NCBI RefSeq assembly: GCF_032854445.1
Contig: NC_088301.1
Location: 20,825,808 to 20,889,807 of the forward strand
DNA from: Liolophura sinensis
Taxonomy: Eukaryota; Mollusca; Polyplacophora; Chitonida; Chitonidae
Direction of reading: 5' to 3'
Length of the DNA: 64,000 nucleotides
A program made the position numbers and the translations under genes. The notes under the pieces are model-generated. The model did no database searches. It worked only from the letters and a program-made list of their open reading frames with translations, and was not told where the DNA came from. Below are positions 56,982-64,000 of the stretch, piece after piece (position 1 is the first letter of the stretch; each line of letters begins with the position of its first letter).

Positions 56982-59900
56982 ATGGCAGAGTTCCGGGTTG
57001 GAAATCTATTTTTTACTGGCAATTTTGACTCTGGAAATTTGGCAAGGGTGGAGAAAGTTGTCAGGTCCGGAGATGATGAAGAGAATGGTAAGGAAATGAT
57101 AGTATAAAATTACTATTATTAAACTATTTGTCTATATATGAGCATTTGTAAAAAACAGTAGGCTTGTAGGTGAAATAAAAATGCACACACACTCACAAAA
57201 ATGGCATTATAACAGTAAGTAACTATATTGTATTTGTAAATTTGGCATGTTTTTTAGAATACTGTAAATCTATCAGCATGAGGGATATTTTATACAATTT
57301 GTGGCCATGTTATCATGAAGATCAAGCCTAACGACACCTAGCCTAAGTGACCACAAATTTCGTTCATGACTAAGTTTCCCATTTTTCCTGATTCAAAGAG
57401 TTCTATTGATTTTAGAAAGGTTTGTTTGGAACGTGGAATGATGCTCTACTGGAAAATTGGTCTACGCCGGTAGATTATAAATTAATCCCTGTTTTTCCAG
57501 TGTATCCAGGCTTTCTAATCATGTAAATATGTTTTTAACAAGAAAACATGCTGGAACAATCCATGTTTTCTAGTGGGTAACTTTTTCTTTTTATACCCTT
57601 CTCTAATATTGAAAAACAGATTTATGTTGCCCCTAAAACAGGAATTTAATTTGTGGCATCAGCAAAAAAAAATATAGTTTATTTTCGCTGAGGTCAGTTT
57701 TGTTTGTTGTTGTCACAGTTATCACAGGGAATTTTTACATGGATGTCAAGCCTGACTATGAGGTGAATGTGTGGACCAACCCAGACTGTGCGGGGACTCC
57801 GTATGAAAATGGGAATAGGTGGGAATGGAATGCTGTTTTATTTAGCAATGCATATATGTCTCTTTGACATTTCTTGGTGTATGAAAAAAGCCAGATCTGG
57901 CTTGAATTAAAAATGCAGATTTGTACTATGATATGAAAATGTGGGCCTACACATTGTACTGCTGTATTGTATAATTGTAATTCAGGTGAGAGGCACCATT
58001 TTAACAACCAGTGTACATGTACATTTTAGAATTAGGCATGTTGTTGTAGTTTACAGCTAATTATTGTAAATATTTCATGATTCGCGATGAGAACATCTTA
58101 TATCTTGACACCACATAGATCCTGGTTCTACTTTGGGGTCAGAGGATACACTCCCTCCAAAGTCATCAAAATCAATATCATGAACATGAATCGACAAGGC
58201 AAGCTATACAGCCAGGGCCATTCCCCATTCACAAAGACTGTGCCAGGGAAGCCTCGCTGGGAACGAACTAGAGACAGACCCTCTTGGGAGGTATGTATAT
58301 AGTCTTGGGACCAGTTGGGTCCACATTAAACAAAACCTGGTACACCTTACTGGGAAAGAACTAGAGACAGACCCTCTTTGGAGGTATGGGGATAGTCTGA
58401 GGCCAGTCATGTCCACATTAAACAAACCCTGTTACACCTTGCTGGGAAAGAACTATAGACAGACCCTTTTGGGAGGTATGGGGATAGTCTGAGGCCAGTC
58501 ATGTCCACATTAATCAAAACCTGGTACTCCTTACAGGGAAAGAACTATAGACAGACCCTCTTGGGAGGTATGGTGATAGTCTGAGGCCTTTTGCACAACA
58601 GGAAGTGTAACAACTTTGCCCACTTTCATTGTTCTTGGGGCATTCCCTTGTGTGGCCTTACATGAAGTTGCAGGATATTTAATGTATATCATTTTTAGTA
58701 ATGCTCAAGTAACTTTGCAAAGCCCAGTGGTATACTGCGTGGACTTCCAGATTCCTCTACCCATGAAACTGACCACCATAGTGTTGGTGGAAAAAGTATG
58801 TCATCAAACAGCAATCAGTTAAATTACAAATACATGTATAAATGTTTTACCAATTTCAGCTGTGCATGGCTCTGAATTGTCATATGTATACAGGCATGTC
58901 AACTTGCATTTGTTGAATCATTTGTTTCTTCTTTTCCAGACTGTAGACGGACAATTTATTCTTTCCTTTACACATCGTTTTCTGGAATTCCGTGGTGCAA
59001 CAACTTTCTTCGCTTTTTGTTACCCGTGGTCGTACACTGAAAGTCAAGAGCAGCTTGTGGAACTTGACAGGAAGTTTGAGTCCTGTAAATCCTTGCCACA
59101 TAATCCGTGAGTCAGCAGTCTTGTCTGCATTAGTAATCCTCATATTGTGTTGTCTCCCTCGTAACCCTGTGACTGATGGGCTGGTTATGATTAAAGCATA
59201 TAGATTGACCTGTTCTTGGACATGCATCATTGATTCATTTACTGTATGATCCTAAAAACTTCAGAGTGTTATCTTCATGTTTTAATTTTGTACAGTATTT
59301 TATAAATTATAAACAGATTTTATAGGGGTCATGTGGTGCATTTGATTAAGGAATCATAGAGGACCAAGCCTTGTTTTGTCAGCATGCTTCAGTTGGAGAC
59401 TCAAGAGCGAGCTACCACACATCCTTTTCTTCTGTAACGGTGCAGTGCTTGTGTACTGATAATTTTGACATAATAAAGGAAAGAACAAGGGTGAACCGTT
59501 GTGTTAGTTCCCCATTGCTAGCTATTTTGGCTTTAATGCATTGGGTTTATCAGTTTTTATACCTTTCCAAAGGTGTGTTTCTCGGAACTCGACCCATCAA
59601 CTGTAAAAGCCATTATATATAAAATATTCTTGAGTTATATAAATGTATTCAAATGAATAAATATAATCTAGATACAGTAGATCAAACCAGGGTATGGTCA
59701 TACCAAAATCTTCAAAAGTGGTATTTCTTACTGCCTTGCTTGATACTTAGGACTAAGAGATTAGAGCGAGAAATCAGGAGTGGTTGGCCCAGTGTCAGTG
59801 TAATGTAACATGCCTGGTGTCTTCGGCAAGAAACTTGAGTGGCTGCAAGGACTTGCCCTGCCACAAGAAGACACACTATATGTACACACACCTTATGATT

Positions 59901-62900
59901 CCTCGTTGTTATATGACTGATAACTTGTTAAGTACAAAGTAAAAATCCAAGCATACATTCTAAATACTGTATATGGATTGAAATATTTAAATATGTTTGG
60001 ATTCATTACTGTAGAAAACAGTTTCTTTCAGCTTATACTGGGAACAGTTATACTTATACAGTAAGTGAATTTATTTTTTTTGTTTGGTCGGTGTTTTACG
60101 CCGTACTCAAGAATATTTCATTTACGATAGCGGCCAGTATTATGGTGGGAAGTCACTCATGTATTGGCAAGTCCTACAGCTCAGTGTATTTCTCATTTCC
60201 ATTTCTGTTTTACAGGCCAGAAGATAAGATCTACTACTGCAGAGAGCTGTTGTGTAATTCTCTGCAGAAGCAGCGCATTGATTTGATCACCATTTCATCT
60301 TGTCACGGAATTCTGCCTGAAAGAGAACCTCATTTCGACAAAAATCTCTTCCCTGACAGACTTGCCCAACGCTGTCACAAGTTTCAGGGCAAACGGGTAT
60401 GTTTTTCTTTTTATAGAGAACCTATACTTGACTTTATGACTTTTTTGTTTTGAGTAGAAAGCCACCCGGGAAAAGTATCCAGCTTCTTGACCCAGTATTT
60501 TAAAGAAAAAAAAATGTGTCCTTATATATTTCAAAAGAATCAACACAACTGCTGTAATAGAAATTACTCGAGCCTGATTGATTTAAGGTGACTGATTTTC
60601 TGAATTTTCGCTGTTAACTTTAATCTGCAATATCTTGATTGTGCAACCTCACAAAAAATAAAAGGTATTTTTTTTTAAGCTTTATAATGTATACTTTATG
60701 GATTCATTGGCCTAGTGTTATCTCTTTCTTTAAATGAGTTAAGGACTATAGGATCTTTGGACAAAGTGGGTGGCTATCTGCTCAGTTTTTCACAAAAGGA
60801 CTGATAGCCATAACTGAAATTCTGCAAAAAGTCCATGTCGTCTTGCTCTAGGGCCCCTTGTTATGTGAATGGAGCATGCCATCTTAAAGATAATGTGTAA
60901 AAAAATTAACAAATCAGTATGACCAACCAACCGACAGATAGAGCAATGTATAGAGCATAGAGACATATTTGAGATCGCGGACATTGGGGCACTTCACTCA
61001 TATGAGTCAGCGGCAAGCAGATGCTAACTCCCATGTTATTTAGACAATGTTTTCAGGGCCATGTGTGATTAAGTATTCTTGTTGGCTCGAGTAAAACAGC
61101 AAATGCCTGGATGTCCATGGTCTCGAATACTCATAATTGCTTGTCACATCTAAAAAACACAAAACGTAACATGAGAGATTGGACCTTGGAGTACATGTTG
61201 AAGTATTGTTGCTCTCTAGATAATGTTGCCCTGGTATTCTGTACACTGTTCAAAAGATGTTTATTGATCAAGCCTCTTATCATTTTTTCCCAGGTGTTTT
61301 TCCTAAGCAGCAGAGTTCATCCTGGTGAGACACCTGCCAGCTTTGTGTTCAATGGCTTTCTCAAGTTCATTTTGAGAGAAGATGATAAAAGAGCTGCCCA
61401 GCTACGCAAAATGTATGTCTTCAAATTGATTCCCATGTTGAACCCCGACGGAGTTACCAATGGGCACTACAGGACAGACACCCGTGGCTTGAATCTAAAC
61501 AGGCAGTACCAAGATCCCGATAACAAGATGCAGCCCTCTATATATGCTGCTAAAAGTATCATTGTTTACCATCACATTGTGTCCAGAGTGAGAACAAATA
61601 AAGCACTGCCAAAGTGGACCCTTAAGTTTCCTGGTGGGCACATTGTATCAGTCGAAGCTGAGAAAAACTCTACCTCAAACAGTGCTGAAAAACTGAATGA
61701 AGTGAAAGTGTGTGAAAGAAATACATTTCTGTGTGAAAGTACATGTACATCGGATTCAGCAGATGTAAACTATAACGCACATTCAGGAGATGCGGGTATT
61801 TGTAACTGGGACATCAACGAGGGCCCATTGGAGGGTATCCCACTGTCAAGGTGTGAGCAGGATGGTTTTAATGCTGTGCAGCAGCAGCCTGCTAAGGCCA
61901 GGCTTGTCGTTGAGCCTCTAGATTTGTCGGGCCTTCAGTCGTCTGTGGAGACTTTTGCCCCTGCTGGCAAGGGCAATAACTCTCACTTCTCTTCCTCAGA
62001 CAGTAGTATCCTCAGTGCTAAGGCCTCCTGTCGTGTACCAGGCCTGAACTGTGCGGTAGTTGCCCAGATGGCTAGCCTGAGCGTGCTGGAGAAGAATCCC
62101 TTACATCTGTCCCTGAATAAACTGGATTCTGACAGTGAGGAGGAGCGAATAGGCAACGAGGGATCAGATGAAGATGGAGACCATGCGGTTAAATCAGACA
62201 GTTGTATATTTGCTCCGCATTTGTGTGATCCTAACCTATTGACGATCCCCCCAGACCAGAGTGGTATTGCCTTCTATGTCGACCTGCACGGCCATGCCTC
62301 TAAGAGGGGCTGCTTTATCTATGGTAACTACCTGGAGAATGAGGATCAACAGGTGAGTTAGGGGCAGTGTGACTTTCCTGTTCTCAGCTGAGGAGTGGGC
62401 TATATTGTAGTGGTTAGCAAGGCCATATGTAGAGTCACTTTGGTTCTGGAAAACGTTTGGGCTCCCAGTGTTGGCTGCCCAAACCAAACAATTTGTATTG
62501 AAACTAACAAGTTAATCAAATGAAAATCTGATGGTTTACCAAGTAAAAGTTAAACTTTTATATAAATTGTTTTCATTCACAGACTTAATAGCTCTTAGAT
62601 AGCATCATTTTGAGTTGCATTTTTAAAATTTCTTTCTGCACAGTCACAATATCACCATTGAAGTTTCGGATCAGAATCTTTAATGTTTTTCTAGAGATGG
62701 CCCTGGTTATCTTTCTACTAGGACACATGAGGTGCGTGTTCAAAAGTGGTAGTGGACAGAGAATTTGTAGATTCCTGTTCTCACTGTTTGTGTGGCCCTG
62801 GTGACAATAAGTGGTTGAGGACACCTGTGCGGCCACTTGCGTAGTCTCCAGTTTGTTGCATGGAAAGAGTGCCTAGAAGATAGCATGATATTTTGTTATC

Positions 62901-63969
62901 ATTGTGTGTAATTGCTGCTGACAGGTTGAAGAAGTACCCAAGATTTTCCTGTCCCAGAAGGACTTTTTTTAACAGCAGGCAATACTGGGCTAGATCTGAA
63001 GCATTTTTCGCCAGACGTTGAGATTCTAAAAGTTATTGGTACTTTCTGCAAGCAAGTACATACGATATGCTCACCATTTTTTTTTTTTTTCTAATATTTT
63101 ATCTTAAGGCTTGCAGACATTTTGGTCTAGTCATTTGTTTCAGAACATAAACATCATACTTCGTTAAGATTATTTTAATGCATGACCCTAGTTAATACAT
63201 ATTACATTGTATCTCTTACTGTGATAGGTGGATAACATGCTATACCCAAAGCTGATCTCGATGAACACTGCCCACTTTGATTTCACGGGATGTAACTTCA
63301 CAGAGAGGAACATGTATGCGCGTGACAAACGGGATGGAATGTCGAAGGAGGGCAGTGGACGGGTGGCAGTGCACAAGAACATAGGTCTTATTCACAGGTA
63401 TGCAACTTTACCGCATTTCACATAGAGTTTAGCCGATTATTCTGCAAAGCGTATCCCATAATTCCTTGTGTCTGGTTGTGATTTTTTGTAATTGGGTACA
63501 GCTGGGGGTTGATCAGTTTTTCTTGTCATCTCCACCGGCATGTATGTACACATGTTTATATATTTTGTTGATTTGATATTGGTCTAATATTAATTCTTAC
63601 ACAATATGGTTGTGTTGCATGCCCCGTGGTATGCTTATTACTCACGGTCAGATTATCTGACTGATCAACATCAGGGCTGATTAAAAGTATCATGCATTTC
63701 AACAGCCTTGAATCAGTTGTAGTTATGCTTTTTGATCAATATAAAATTATTAGTCAAACTCTTTGGACGTAGATTTTAGGGAAATCCTTTCATTAAAATG
63801 TTAGCTGCTATTTTTGCTTTAAATGTTGGTCAGCTACACACTTGAGTGCAACTACAACACAGGCAGGATGGTGAACTCTGTGCCCCCAGCATACGGAGAT
63901 AATGGGCGGGCCACTCCTCCACCCATGGCTGCCTTCCCACCCAAATACACCACAGCTTTATACGAGGAT
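56982..63969 (+). CDS. AGBL5: Cytosolic carboxypeptidase 5 (tubulin deglutamylase), 3' end beyond window
   Basis: Zinc carboxypeptidase of the M14 family; CCP5 removes branch-point glutamates from polyglutamylated tubulin (family knowledge). Exons: 56982-57087, 57719-57818, 58119-58290, 58940-59106, 60216-60396, 61294-62352, 63228-63397, 63834-63969, all in phase, 697 residues so far. It starts [20 protein letters not shown]. Zinc ligands are visible: HPGE (His 61318, Glu 61327) and DLHGHAS (His 62287). RGLNLNRQY is the substrate-binding block, and the catalytic Glu of TLECN is at 63844-63846. Exon 6 carries about 220 poorly conserved residues between the VYHHIVSR and [10 protein letters not shown] blocks, with a serine-rich part and an acidic cluster ([19 protein letters not shown]). 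The donor GTAAGT at 63970 shows that the gene continues. Confidence 0.96.
57335..57455 (+). repeat. Interspersed repeat shared with 51645
   Basis: In AGBL5 intron 1; same order of blocks as the copy at 51645. Confidence 0.7.
58235..58570 (+). repeat. 92-bp minisatellite copying the AGBL5 exon 3 end plus donor
   Basis: The end of exon 3 (CGCTGGGAACGAACTAGAGA...GGGAG) with its donor GTATGT at 58291 is repeated three times downstream, with GT at 58384, 58476 and 58568 (spacing 93, 92, 92). Each copy keeps GACAGACCCTCTT(G/T)GGAGGTATGG. Intron sequence such as CAGTCATGTCCACATTAA fills the rest of the unit. Confidence 0.93.
58610..58825 (+). mobile_element. SINE family D
   Basis: TTGTTCTTGGGGCATTCCCT head, ACTTCCAGATTCCTCTACCC, GTCATCAAACAGCAATCAGT. 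In AGBL5 intron 3. Confidence 0.5.
59670..59965 (+). mobile_element. SINE family B
   Basis: Body ACCAAAATCTTCAAAAGTGG, AGACACACTATATGTACACA and CCTCGTTGTTATATGACTGA. In AGBL5 intron 4. Confidence 0.65.
60078..60155 (-). mobile_element. SINE family A, 3' fragment
   Basis: GGTGTTTTACGCCGTACTCA and CGGCCAGTATTATGGTGGGA. It ends about 60 bp before AGBL5 exon 5. Confidence 0.75.
63414..63507 (+). repeat. Interspersed repeat, copy 2 (first copy at 20463)
   Basis: Lies 17 bp after AGBL5 exon 7 and shares the whole ~95-bp block with the NAGLU intron copy (GAGTTTAGCCGATTATTCTG, then ATTGGGTACAGCTGGG). Confidence 0.75.
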
Positions 63970-64000
63970 GTAAGTTCGTTGAAATGTACATACACGTATG

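Overview
The window is animal nuclear DNA: long introns with GT-AG borders, tRNA-derived SINEs, several MITE families, Tc1-like transposons, old Ty3/Gypsy copies and many minisatellites. No prokaryotic signal was seen. Gene content, SINE style and overall base composition suggest a marine lophotrochozoan, probably a mollusc; this is an inference, not a demonstrated identity.

Four genes were reconstructed exon by exon from splice sites and reading-frame phase. (1) NAGLU, lysosomal alpha-N-acetylglucosaminidase (GH89), + strand, about 2.6-26.9 kb, roughly 22 exons, with a tandem pair of alternative exons. (2) A 200-residue secreted cysteine-repeat protein that I cannot assign to a family, - strand, 33.2-28.35 kb, five exons with a clear signal peptide. 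(3) LAPTM4, a four-pass endo-lysosomal membrane protein, + strand, 40.97-49.48 kb, seven exons and two C-terminal PPxY motifs. (4) AGBL5/CCP5, a tubulin deglutamylase of the M14 family, + strand, from 56.98 kb and running off the right edge after eight exons.

Between them: 0-2.2 kb holds SINEs and no recognised gene; 34.1-35.7 kb is a broken Tc1-like element with clean ends; 37.4-39.5 kb and 51.9-53.5 kb are Ty3/Gypsy fossils on the - strand; 55.4-56.35 kb is a decayed second Tc1-like transposase.

The most unusual structure is a set of three minisatellites that each copy an exon-intron junction. In NAGLU exon 6 the end of the exon plus its splice donor is repeated about 14 times downstream. 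In AGBL5 exon 3 the same happens three times. At NAGLU exon 18 the acceptor plus exon start is repeated three times upstream. Other highlights are the NAGLU exon pair 15a/15b, the unassigned secreted cysteine-repeat gene, a Tc1 insertion whose empty site survives in a second repeat copy 4 kb away, and a 242-bp near-perfect palindrome in a LAPTM4 intron.
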